Positions 33,729-46,400 of a stretch of 64,000 nucleotides of DNA are shown here, in pieces. Position numbers and translations under genes: made by a program. The stretch is from Crambe crambe (lineage: Eukaryota; Porifera; Demospongiae; Poecilosclerida; Crambeidae), in assembly GCA_963924555.1 (NCBI GenBank), contig OZ004591.1:1922001-1986000 (forward strand), in the 5' to 3' direction. The number at the start of each line of letters is the position of its first letter. Position 1 is the first letter of the stretch. The notes under the pieces were generated by a model. That model had not been told where the DNA came from. It saw nothing but the letters and a program-made list of their open reading frames with translations, and ran no database searches.

Positions 33729-34084
33729 CCATGCGAATAACTTTTCTCACTTTGTGCTTTCCTTTTTTTTGTTGTTGTTGTTTTTTGTTAAACTGTTTTT
33801 TTTTTGTTTTTTTTTTGTTTGTTTTTTCTAGTCAATAACTATTTGAGTAATAGTGTATCAGCAACTAAAGAGAATAGAGTCAAGCACCAAATGTATGTAG
33901 ACAGTGGAGATTCTTAATGTGAATATTAGTCCTAATTGAAGGGTCAGAGGTGAATTTGACCTTCTTTTTGGCACATCTACTTTTATTAGCACAGTATTAT
34001 TATACTCAAGGTGTCTCAGCTAGCTGAAGTGGAGTCTACTCGGACAGTCTATATAGCTTGATTCTAGTGTGCGGCAATACATTT
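33729..34084. other. Convergent 3' ends of TRAPPC12 and the single-pass membrane protein gene
   Basis: There is no coding sequence. A T-rich stretch (33763-33825, TTTTTTTGTT units) follows the TRAPPC12 stop. TTTATT at 33982-33987 is an AATAAA on the minus strand, about 100 bp past the stop of the opposing gene. Confidence 0.5.
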
Positions 34085-36187
34085 TTAGTCAGTTTCTTCA
34101 TCAGTAATGATAATAGATATGGCATTTGAATTTCGCTTCATGTCTGCTCCCTCCATTTCAAAATATTCATCTAGATCTATTGTCTCTTCTTTCTTTAAAA
34201 CCTCCTCTTTCTCCAGCTTTTCTTTTACTGCCTCCTCTTCTTTTACTTCCTCCTCTGTCACATCTTTCCTTTCTCTTTCTATTGCCACTTCGTTCATTCC
34301 TGACACTTTCTCTCTAGATCTGTCTAGGCTAGATTTACAAGAGGATGTCTTCAAGTCTGTCAAAGATGATGCAGTAGTTGATAACGTGAAGACACGTAAA
34401 AGCTCTTCTTTGATTCTATCTCTCCCTTCCATCTCTCCGTCCTCCCCTCGACGTACAACAAAAGTTCGAGGTGCGGAATTCCTCTTTCCTCCAGTCAGCA
34501 TGGTGATGGAAGAAATAGAACCAGTATTCACAAACGAACTCATATTTGACATAGTCTGTGCACGTCGCATACCTCTCCCTCTCTCCATCACATCCAAAAG
34601 GAAGCCTTTTTGCAGTCGTAGGCTGAGTTTCCTGTCCAAACATTCTGGGTTCTTGATATCGTTTATATTCTGCGCTGATGCACTGTGAAAGCACCCAGGG
34701 TGATGCACTCTTAGGTATTGCTGTTCTGGGTTTCTGTATTTATCCAAGAGTGCTGGGTCTGTGTTGGTTAGTCTTGCCAGTAGGTCCATATCTATCCTTG
34801 CTCGGATGTTGGGACTCAGTTTGTCTAGTGCTTCAAAGTTGATCTTTGCTTCGTATTCTTCCTGGATGCTGTATTCAACAGCATCCAGGTCATTAACTGC
34901 AATGTTATGTATAACAATAGATCATAGGGATTCATTAATAGCCAGCTACTGTTGATAACTGTTTTCAGATACAGTGGAATCCATGCTTGGGACCCAGCCT
35001 TTTGTCTTTTGTAAGAGAGGTTATCTTCTTTAGGAGGTTATATTTATGGAGAGGGTTTCGGAGTGCCACTACCTATAGCACTATGAAAAATAGGAGATAT
35101 CCTAGCCTGAAACCTGTAGGAAGCTTGGTAAAGAAATTCATAGAACACACAAGGGCACGGCATGCTTCTGTGTTTCCTATTCAAAATCTTATGAAATATG
35201 CCGTGCCCCTTGTGTATCTTATGAAAAAACACTGCATTTCCTTCAAGTTTCTCTTGGAAACACAAAGGAAATCTCTAATTTTTCATAGTGTAGATGACAT
35301 TTAAGTTGTAGCTACTATATAGAAAGAAATTTCTCTGCTCTACGTACCTATAGCTACCAAAAAAGGACTGATATTTTAGTTCATAAAATGCTTGTTCATT
35401 AGAAAGTTTCTCTCATGTCCTGACCCACTGCTATGCATGTTACACACAATGACATGGATAAGAATGGCAAGTGTTTTATCCCTTAGCTCACACACAATGA
35501 TATGATAGGTGTTTTATCCCTTAGCTAGAAAAATGAAAATTTTTCTTTGTCCCAGTGCAGTTAAGGCTTGGTAGCTATAACTATTATTTGCTTCACCCTT
35601 CAAACATGGACACCTTTCAAAAAGAAAAAAAAATGTTTCCCAAGCCTTTACTACTCCCCAGGCTTCCATATAGATCTAGTTGGCTGGAGATCTGAGGTCA
35701 TGTCATTACTCAGCTATATTTTACCTTGATCCTTCCTCATGAAGCAGTAAGCTACAGCAGATATGCACAGGACCACCATTACAACAGCCCCACATGCCCC
35801 TATGACACTCCCAACCACAACACTTATCAGTGAAGGAGACTGTTGTTGCAGATCAAGACTTTCTGTTGTAGCATCAAAGTGATTCATAGAGGAACTTGCA
35901 GAATCTGCAATTAAACTACAATTTACTGTTGTGTTGTTGCAATCATACAGGCATAGCCATCTAGCCAGTCACCACGGGCCTCGGTATAATGACAGGCAAA
36001 AATGAGCTTACGTGCCAGTAAAAATGAAAAGTGAAACGGAAAGAAAAAAAAAGACTTAAAAAAAAAAAAAATTGGGATAAAAAGCAATACTCCCTCCAGC
36101 TACTGCAACAAACCTACCCGATTTTATGATCAGATGAAGCAAGATAAATATTTCAAGAAGTCCCAGCATTATCTTCGTGACAGGCAT
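34085..36187 (-). CDS. Single-pass type I membrane protein, tiny ectodomain and 270-residue cytoplasmic tail
   Basis: Three exons splice in frame on the minus strand: 36118-36187 (ATG), 35725-35904 and 34085-34896 (TAA), giving 353 residues. Exon 1 encodes a hydrophobic signal peptide (LLEIFILLHLIIKS). Exon 2 gives about 30 Ser/Gln-rich extracellular residues, then a transmembrane helix (SVVVGSVIGACGAVVMVVLC...) stopped by MRKDQ. Exon 3 is a charged tail containing a helical start (DAVEYSIQEEYEAKINFEAL), two Arg/Ser-rich stretches, a Glu/Lys-rich segment likely to be helical or coiled, and the acidic end IIITDEETD. I do not recognise a family. The layout, with a short ectodomain next to a large signalling-like tail, suggests an adaptor or sheddase-stump type protein, but that is speculation. 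It lies head-to-tail behind the Ig/FN3 receptor on the same strand. Confidence 0.7.
35079..35290. mobile_element. Foldback MITE
   Basis: The left end CACTATGAAAAATAGGAGAT mirrors the right end ending in TTTTTCATAGTG. An inner pair, CACAAGGGCACGGCAT and ATGCCGTGCCCCTTGTG, is also inverted. There is no coding core. It lies in the intron between the transmembrane and cytoplasmic exons of the small membrane protein gene. Confidence 0.75.
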
Positions 36188-36468
36188 GAACGTGTTTCAG
36201 CAACTCGGCACAGCAACTTTGTTTTCAACACCTCATCCACATATTCTGCGCACGCTCAGTACATGTAAGAACATTTTTAAAAAGAAGGGAGGGTGATTCT
36301 AACGTGTGTAAATTATGTGTGCAAGACAGAATAACAATAGAGTCTACTCATTAAAAGAACACAGTAAGAGTTAGGCACCTTTTCAATTTTTTATTTTTTA
36401 TTTTTGTAATAATGTTTAGTTGTACAGCCTAGCTAGCTAGTTTACAAAAAACATTTTCTATAATCACA

Positions 36469-39400
36469 TCATAACATGGTGCCATCAGTGGTGGGAGGCA
36501 TGTCCTGGTAGCCACCACTGGGAGGGATGCTAGAATCTCCTCCCATCATTCCTTCCTTGCTTGATCTTTTGCCACCAAAGGAAGTTGGCTCGGCTAGCTC
36601 AGGTGACTCAGATTTGCTTGGCTTATCAAGGGTGTTGAAGGATGAGTGAGCTTGATAAGACTCTGGCATGTTGAATGTTACACCCGATTCCTAGAATAAA
36701 ATATTTATGAAAAGTTTATTGGAGGTACCCCATCCCCACTAAAGAGTAGAAGAACTTAATTGAGGCTTTAGGGAATTTAAAATAGCAGAGAAGCCTCATT
36801 ACTGACAGGGCTGTCTGATTCCAGGCCACCTCACTATAAATATAGTCTTCAGCCATTAATAATTTTAAATCACAGCAGACTTTCAACTTACTGCAGCAGT
36901 AGTATCACCCTCCTTATTTCGAGACAGTGGAACGTATGTGTTTGAGACTTCGAATAGATCATTGGTTCTGCGTGAAAAATAAAACAATGTAATAAAAGCA
37001 TGGTAGAAGAATTATAGAGCATGTCTCTATAAAGATGGATACTCCTAAAGAGGACAAACATCTCAACAAAGCCATACTCCATGGTCATAAAAGACGAAAG
37101 GCTGGAAATGCCACTACCTACCCAAAATTATCTCTATACCTAACTTACCTCTTGTCCACTCTCATAGCACCTGAGCATCAGATACAGCAGAACATGAAAA
37201 GAGCAGAACAGTTATGCATAAATTCATTATCATACTACATCTCTAGTAGTACCCCAAGCTAATCTTGCTGGTCTACCCTTTACCAAATCAAGGGAGGGTT
37301 TGAAAGTAGGTACAGGGTCTATGCACAAAGAACAGGCAAGTGAAAGGTCCTCACAGAAGCACATTTGGCTCTTATCTTAGTTTGAAAGTAGGTAGGCCTG
37401 ATGCAGAAAGAACAAACTCACAGGTTAAATAATGCTACAGCGTGGTGCAGCAAGTGGAAGGATTATATTAGCAACTATGACTAAGTTGAACTCACTTGTT
37501 TTTCGTGGCTTGTATTTTCCCCTATCGTCATTTTTTCTATAGCAGCAGCAGCACACGCCGATTAGGATGATCAAGATGATGATAATGAGCCCTCCTCCAC
37601 CACCCACAGCAGCTGCGATGATGATTGTGGTTTGGCTGATTCCACCTGGAGGACCACAAAGAGGGCAGAATGGGAGGGGAGAGAGGAAGGAGAGGAGGAG
37701 GAAGGAAGGAGAGGAAGGGGAGGAGGAGGAGGAAGGAAGGAGGGGAGGGAGGGATGAAAGGAAGGAGAGGAAGGGGAGGAGGAAGGAAGGAGAGGAGGGA
37801 GGAGAGGAAGGAGAGGAGGGAGGAGAGGAAGGGGAGGAGGAAGAGGAGGAGGGATGAGAGGAGTAGGGATGAAAGAAACATGTATGTATTGCTACCTGGT
37901 AAAGGGTCATCGATTATGTCAACGAAACACGAGGACACTCGTACTCATTGGACCAAGATTCAAGATTACGGACTAACCTGGTACGTTGTTACGAGATCGC
38001 ACATCCAAAAAGAAGCTCTTTGTAGTTCCTTCAATTGTGCAGTTGTAGAATCCCTCGTGCTCTAGCCTCACATTACTGATAATCAAGTTATTCTCGCTCA
38101 CGTTAAAGGATGGTGGGAGATTGCTACTACCATTGAAAAACCAAGTGATATTACTACCAAGGGCCATGAGGGGGGAGAAGCATGTTAGGACTGCTTCCTC
38201 ACCCTCTGTAACAGGAGGAGGAGGACCTTCGATCACAGGGTTAGGGGGGTCTGGAGAAGAGAGGAAGTGAACATGATAACAAATGCTGCAAAACTAGCAC
38301 AGCCAAGTTCATAGCTAATTAACAGTTGGTAAGGATTGTCACAGTCAACAAGACAGGCAATGGTGGTTGATCACCACACAGAGCCATTTCCATCAGCCTC
38401 ACGTTTTTGATATTAATTTTTGATAGTACTTGAGAAAAGGGGGTCTTATGGACCGAAAATTCAAAACGTAGTTATTGGCTAAAGCTCTTAATCTGGAGAT
38501 TTAAAATCGAATTCATACACCATTTCGTTCCAGAGTTATACTTAATTGTATATGTAAGCGTTTAACAGCTTTTAATGTTTTGCAAGATAAAGTACCATCA
38601 CATTGAAAAGGAATATTGTGACTCGATTGAATGAGACTTTTTCAAGGTTCATGAAAGCTACTCATCCAAATTAATATTGTGATGTTCATTGACAGAATAT
38701 GTACGTATGTACGCTGAGTGATACTCAAGGGTATCTGTGGACCACTTTCACAAAATGTAAAGTCTAACATTCATAAAGTAACTACCAAAACTATTGAGTT
38801 TTATCATTCCAGAAGAGAGGATTATCCTCAATTTCAATTTTCTGCTCAAGTGGTTCCTTTTCCATAGATCCTATCACATTACTTAGTTATGGTGGAAAGC
38901 AGCCTGTGCTATAGCAGCTCTGCCTGCATGCTGTCTTGATTCACTTACTATGAGTACGGATGCGAAGCTGGGGACTTGCAGGTGAAGTTCCATTGTCATT
39001 GACAGTGAGGACTTCCACCACATAACTGGTGGCGGGTCTAAGGTTGTCCAGTTGCACCATCTGCTGTGTTCCATTGATAGTCCTGTTGGAGACATTTACC
39101 TCTGTGGACCCATCACTCCCAAGCTGTCTGTATCGGACCACATATTCGTTCACAGTACCACCCGGGTTTACCCAGGTCACTATTGCACTGATATTTTGGA
39201 CATATAGGAGCATTGGCTCATCCAGAATGGGCTGAGGCAGCTCTGCATCAAGAGAGAAAAATGGATCCAACATTTTCATAAACTTACCCCACCCACTGGT
39301 AAGAAATCGCAAACGAAATTCTCAGTGCTTAAAAGTGATTGAGCATCCAAGCATCTATTTTTAGGAAACTAGAAATCTCTGTCCACTTATCACGGCATCC

Positions 39401-39504
39401 AGTTAAATATTCCATGCTATCCACTCACCAATTGAGAGTGTAGTGCCAGTGTCACTCGCAGGACGACCGAAATCTGCTTCATTTCCAGCTGCCACATTCA
39501 CTCT

Positions 39505-39543
<39 letters not shown>

Positions 39544-42500
39544 AAAAACAAACAAAAACAAAACAAAAACAACAACACCAAGTCAAAAGGAGACCCTACC
39601 ACACCCTCCAGCCACACCCACGAGTGATTGCTATGAATTAATAGAGTAATAGGATTTCTAATTCAGAATCAGTGCATCTATTTATTACTCGAATCTTAAA
39701 GTGTGGGAGATCAGATCAGCCCTTTTGCAATTATGGAACATACACATAAGTGGTACTCCCCATTAAGACAGTCATATTCGTATCTCTGATAAGAAAACTT
39801 CTGTTATTTGCAGAAACATTTGCTGAGAAAATGGCAGCAGAATCATCGAAAACCTCGAAAACTGTAATTTGATAGGCTGACACTGGCCGCCCTCCATTCT
39901 CCAAAGGAGGCATCCATGATACCATCAGAGAAAAGGATGTCATCCCATCAGTGACACTCACTGCCAGTGGTTCACTAGGGGCTGTGAGGCAAGGAAACAA
40001 TCAGAATATAAGTCACTGCACATGAGGAATCATGATTTTGGGTTTGTGTAATGGTAATGACCGATATGAGATAGGGATTAGGAAAAAGCATCTGGAATCT
40101 GTCTTGGGTTTGGAAGAGATAGCATGCCTGACAAAGCAATGAATACCCAAGGGGTTATCAAAGGTGTGTGGAATCTATCCTGGGTTTGGAAGAGATAGGG
40201 ATTGGAGCATGCCTGGCAAAGCAATGAAGACCCAAGGGGTTATCAAAGGTGTGAACAGCAATGTCTTGGGTTTGGGTAATGACTAATGAGATAGGGATTG
40301 GAGCATGCCTGGTAAAGCAATGAAGATCCAAGGGGTTATCAAAGGCGTGAATACTGCAAGTTTCACTTCTGTTTGAACATTGAGTTCTTGCGTATGACCT
40401 TTGACCCCCACTGTATATACTAAGGTGCAACAGCTCACACAATTTTCAAAGGCAGGTGAAATCAACCCAAGAGGCAATACCATAAGTGAATGTAAATTCA
40501 ATCAGCTCAAAGGATATGATGACATGATCTGTCTGCATATACAAAAATAGAAGTCTAATGATGCTCTTCCTTGAGGGGAAACCTAACACCCATGCAACTT
40601 GGTTAATAATATCACATTTCCAGTTCTGATGATCCACGTGCTAATCACCTTTCACAGTAGCTTCCTCAATTTCTATTGTGAACACTCTGGGATGAAATTT
40701 TTTTTTGAATTTTCCTACCTCAATCAATACTTTTTTTTCTTCCCACAATTATTTTTTTAAACAAGAAATAGACCCTTGGAAACTTTACTTTTTGTAAGAT
40801 ACTTAATTAACTTTATATACTCACGATCCACATCAGTCTGGGTAGAACTCATTATTGAGAAATCTCCCGTTCCCCTGACATTGATTCCAGCAACTCTTGC
40901 GCGATACATAGTACCCTTCTCCAGTCCTCCATACCTTATCTGCGTCGTTGCAGCTTCTGTCATGTTTGCCATGATTGGTGTCATTGCATCTTCTAAAAAA
41001 AACTCGATTTTCCACATGATCGGAGCATCTGTGGTGGCCAATGGAGCAGGAGGCTAGAGGGCAGATACAGCTGCGTTACAATACATTTTCTATTAGGCTG
41101 ATAAGCAGTATGACCATACAAAGAAATGATTATGTGTATGCATTGGAGATTTTGAATAGATGCCCCACTTGGAGCTAAAATTGATGTCTCAATCATTGGT
41201 CATCGGGTGTTACAGCTTGGTACCCAGTATCTTGTGTGTGTGATAAAGCACCACAAGAAAATGCTCAAAACAAAAACAAACTTTGCAGGCAGGAATGATA
41301 CATCTTAGCACTATCAATTCACGAAAAATCAAATCCCCAATTCGTTGGGAACTGATTGTCTACACAGGCACTAGGAGCCTCAGTGTGATGTAAAATTCTT
41401 AGTGTTTTTTCACAAAAAATAAATTTGTTACATCATTGCAAGACCCCCACCATGGAAAGATTACTACAACATTTGATCTCTCCCCTGAACCCTGATTCAT
41501 ATGATATATTTCTACAGACTCAACTACTTGACAACAGCTGATGTATAATTAACACACACTGTGGCAGCAAAGAATTTTGTGATGGTCATGCATACACACA
41601 CACTTTATTGGAACGAGTTTGATTTTTGATATATGATTTGTAAGACTATGAACATCTATTGAGTCAATGCATGTCTTGCACTGAACCTGGGAACTGGTTT
41701 TTGAGCATTTTAATCAGCCATTTTTTAAACAAAACTAGCTCTTCATATCTTACGAACAAAAAGGATGGAAGCAAGTGAGCGCAAAAAGGTTAAGTAGGAA
41801 TGGCTAGTTGGGCTGCTACATTTACAACTGCCATTAGCTTTAGGCTATCCTAGTTGGGCTGCTACATTTACAACTGCCATTAGCTTTAGGCTATCCTAGT
41901 TGGGCTGCTACATTTACAACTGCCATTAGCTTTAGGCTGTCCTAGTTGGGCTGCTACATTTACAACTGCCATTAGCTTTAGGCTATCTCTACCTAACCTT
42001 TTTATTTAGAAGAATTATTATTTTTTTGCACTCACTTGTGGTTTATGAGACAAAGGGGTCAGGTTTCGTAAACCACTATCTATTTCTTATTCCTTATGGA
42101 CAACCATCCTGAAATCTGTCAACGTGATTGTTTCAGTTCATTGGCAGCAGGTGCTGCACCACTAAACAAGGATACTGGATGGTTTAAAATAGCACCAGTA
42201 GCTATGTGTGCATGTGGCATGTGGCACACATGCATACTTGGTCCATTTGACATAATTCTAAGGTTTCTAACAGATAAAAAACATGAAGGAAACCACCTAA
42301 ATGTATAACCAGAGGCTAGTAAAGCTCAGTGGATCAAACAGTACGGTAGGTATGTTGACGATGTTGTCAAATGGCATACATAGGGACATGAATACACGGA
42401 AAGTGAAACCTCAGGATTAGCATGCCTTGTTCGGTACAGCAGATAGTGATCTTGCAACAGAACAGCAAAACTAAAATTTATATAGACTCCTTTCAAGTAG

Positions 42501-43094
42501 CTGCCTGAGCTGTTTAACGCCAATAGATGGATTGAAACAGATTAGAGATTTTAGAAGTGGAGACCTGATTAGTTAAAAGAGTGTAGTACAACTTTCAAAT
42601 GGCTGGTGAATATCTCTGCCATACTTAGTTTGAATACTGAAGTTGACATGTACATCACTGGTAGGATGAACACCACATCCACTGGATAATATTGTCTACT
42701 AGTGGATTCAGCATCATCACATCTCACAATTCCAGATAAAAAGGCCATGGGTAGGTTGACACAGAGATGCATCGCACATAGATTTTCAACAGTTATAGCA
42801 ACAGGCCCAAATCTTTCCTTATCTGATTCTCTGCACTCTTTAATTACTCGTGTTTGGGTAGATGCTGAATCAGAAGTTGAGGAAACCAACAGAGTCCAAT
42901 GGATTTGGCATATTTAAAGCACGTGTTGTTTTTCTTAACTCCCTTGATACATCTGCAATGGCTGTGCCAGTTACATGAGGAAAGAAGAATTGAAAACCAT
43001 TAGCAGTGCTCATAAGGCAACGGTTCTATGTGAGCATGTAACGGATTTCACATAAACATAGATGGGACTACAAAAGGCTGAAAAAAGAAAAAAG

Positions 43095-43137
<43 letters not shown>

Positions 43138-43396
43138 GAAAAGAAAGGAGTAGCCACCAACGATATGGTTGTGTCTCTGAATGAACTTCCTGATGGAACC
43201 CAACTCCAAAGAGGAGGCTATGTTCATTGCAAGATCAATGCAATCTGCTGCACAACAACGAAGAGATGCAGGCAGTGGCTAGCTGGCTAATGAAGAATGT
43301 CATGTCATGTTCTGCCTTCTACAGATCCATCATTATAGGATACCACCATTGTCAATGCCACACTTTTTTTTTTTTTTTGGGGGGGGGGGGGGGGGA

Positions 43397-43484
<88 letters not shown>

Positions 43485-46400
43485 AGGATGCTACCCTATT
43501 AGGTACTGTTGCTCAATGAAGGGATTGCTCAATGAAGGGATATATATATACAAGTTCCTTTAATCCTAAGCAAGTATAGGTAGTTGAAAACACTCACAGC
43601 CCATGTTAAATCCAGTACAGTAGAAGAGACTGCTGTAAAGTTAGTGATCATGGGAGGTCCCAATCCTGTATGGGATAGAAAGAAAAAAATGTGAGTAAGC
43701 GTACATCAAGTTAGTGCGAGTCATTGACTACTAACATGAAATTTGTAGATCAAGTTATGGTGGGTCATTGACTACTAACTTGATTAGCACCCCAGATGCT
43801 CTCAGGACCTTGGCATGTACCCTAGGATACCACACCCTTACTCAGCCTAGTTTTAGATGTTGCTATTAATAGTAACATTGCTGTGATTAACATTTCATCC
43901 TATAAATAGATGTGGTTGCCAGGTGCTGATAAGCTTTATATTGATCACCTATTCACTTATTACCCACAGGGAGAGACTAATTGGAATTCCTTGACAACAT
44001 GAAGCCTCACTCCCCATGATACAAATATCTGTAGCCAAACAGTTAGTGTGTCAAAGGTAATGCAACTCCCATTCATTGTGATGTATCCATTACTATTCAA
44101 ATAGAAACTATAAGAGCTTAAACAATTTCTTTTGGTGGAAAGTAAACTGATCATCTAGAGGGAGTGGAGGATTATATTTCAGAAGGCTTGGTCTCCCACA
44201 ACGATATTATGGCCTAGTTTCCCCAATAACTCTTTCCAGTTCGTTTGTAGAAATTTTAACAGTAGACTAATCATGTGATCCACCTCATGGCAGCCCTCAC
44301 TTTATCCCCAAACTAAATCGGGCTAGGTTCGTAAGTGCACTGTGGCCAGTTATTTCCCATTACGCTTGTTTAAATAGTATCTTCCGAGGTTGGGGCACAT
44401 GCTTTGTTAGTTTGGATCCACAAGAGGGTATTCCAGGGGATGTCCAAATAGTATCTTCCGAGGTTGGGGCACATGCTTTGTTAGTTTGGATCCACAAGAG
44501 GGTATTCCAGGGGATGTCCAAATAGTATCTTCCGAGGTTGGGGCACATGCTTTGTTAGTTTGGATCCACAAGAGGGTATTCCAGGGGATGTCCAAATAGT
44601 ATCTTCCGAGGTTGGGGCACATGCTTTGTTAGTTTGGATCCACAAGAGGGTATTCCAGGGGATGTCCAAATAGTATCTTTCGAGGTTGGGGCACATATTT
44701 TGTTAGTTTGGATCCACAAGAGGGTATTCCAGGGGATGTCCCTCCTGTCCCTGAACTAAATTAAATCTCGTAGACTTAGAAAGCTAAGCTAACTTGGATT
44801 TTGGCCAACCGAGTGTGCATTCCAAGTTTAGATTAATCATGCATCATATCGTTCCAGGCCATTTAAAGTTGAGGGGCATCATACATGTAGTTGCCTTATA
44901 CAAACAATACACCACAAAAATGTCATTTATCACTCATAAAGTACAATTGTGTTCTATTTTAGCATTTGGTTTATGAAAACGGTTTCCCTAATAGGCAAAA
45001 TGTGCTACGTATCTCACACACCATTTGTCATGCATGAGTGATTTAGGGAACCACAAGCAAACATTATATCAATCTCAAAACACTCTGAGGACATTATGGA
45101 GAGGGTAGGTCCTTTCAATATACTATAAAGTTACTGTAGTATGTATGGGCCAGGATCTCAATTACTGGCAGGTGGTCTCCTTAAGAACAATGTATTTGGA
45201 TCCTAGTTATTCAGTGAGTCCACGCTGAAGGGCTCCACTGTACATTCCAGAGCTTATCATAACAGCCCGACATCTGACACTTTCTGGCCAATATTGGCAT
45301 GTGTCTGATCATTTATCAGGACAAAAGGGCTTGTCAAAAATATAAAATCCACACTGATGCAATGTCCAGTTAAAATGTTAGGACGAACTACACTTTGTGG
45401 GGACATCAACATTATCAATTTCTTATCATAAGCATTGCTAAGTTATCTGTAACTATTATTGCACTGCATATATCTAGGACTTACTGAGGGACAATGTCTG
45501 AGCAATGATAGAGGTAGAATTACTCATGCCCACTATATTCCTCAGGATGACTCTGATGGTGTAATTGGTGAAGGGCATCAATCCCATGAGGGTGACACCA
45601 GTGGGAGTAGTGGTAGTCCTGTTCTCTCTGTCTATAGAATCCTCCATTCCCACTGGAAAGTACTCCACAATGAAACCAGTGAAGGGAGTGTTTCCATTAA
45701 AGTTTGTGTCGAATGTGACAGTCATACGTGTTTCATTGCTCATGACATTGAGATTTGAGGCCGGATCAGGAGGAACTGCAGGAGGTGCAGGTACAGACGT
45801 GAGTGAAATCATTATGTAGTAATTAGGTATGTACAATGAAGTCTGTTGGTCCCAGACTTTCAGGTGTCTGAAGTTATAAGAGGTGTCTGAAATCAGTGCA
45901 AATGTAGTGCTCTGTCAATAAATGTCAGGTTGTATTTGGCCCTGCTATATAGCTTCCAGGTTAAAATTTGAACTGCCTGCATCCATTCTAATTCCACCAC
46001 CTAATATCCTGAGAGGGTCCAATGAGCAAGAACAAACCCTTTATTTTTGAACTGTCTGCCTCTATTCTAACCTGAGGTCAACAACGAACCCATTATTTTT
46101 TGAACTTGTCTGCATTTCACCACCTTATAGCCCGAGGTCCTACGAACAATAACATAAGCTTAGTTCTGCTGCCTCTACCAGGGCTGAGTCGAGGGGGAAG
46201 CTTTCCACCCCCTTAACATTAAAAATGCAGCCCAGCACAGTGCAGCCTACATACTACATTGACTGTACATGATTTTTGAGTTGCACTGTACCACCTACTG
46301 ATGCAGCTGCCTGTCAGTCTCACCAATAAAATAACAAAGCCTACAAGTTACCTACACTCTAAAATGCCCCAGGTAGGTACATACTGCACCATGTGGTGCG

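Noticed and set aside
34107-34688. 193-codon open frame on the plus strand
   Set aside because: Antisense shadow of the cytoplasmic exon of the minus-strand membrane protein, which has in-frame splice partners, signal peptide and transmembrane helix.
37425-38065. Large Ser/Pro/Leu- and Gly/Glu/Arg-rich open frames on both strands
   Set aside because: They derive from the purine/pyrimidine repeat between two Ig/FN3 gene exons.
42569-42889. 106-codon minus-strand open frame
   Set aside because: No similarity, no splice partners in phase with the Ig/FN3 gene, and it lies beside a decayed transposon fragment.
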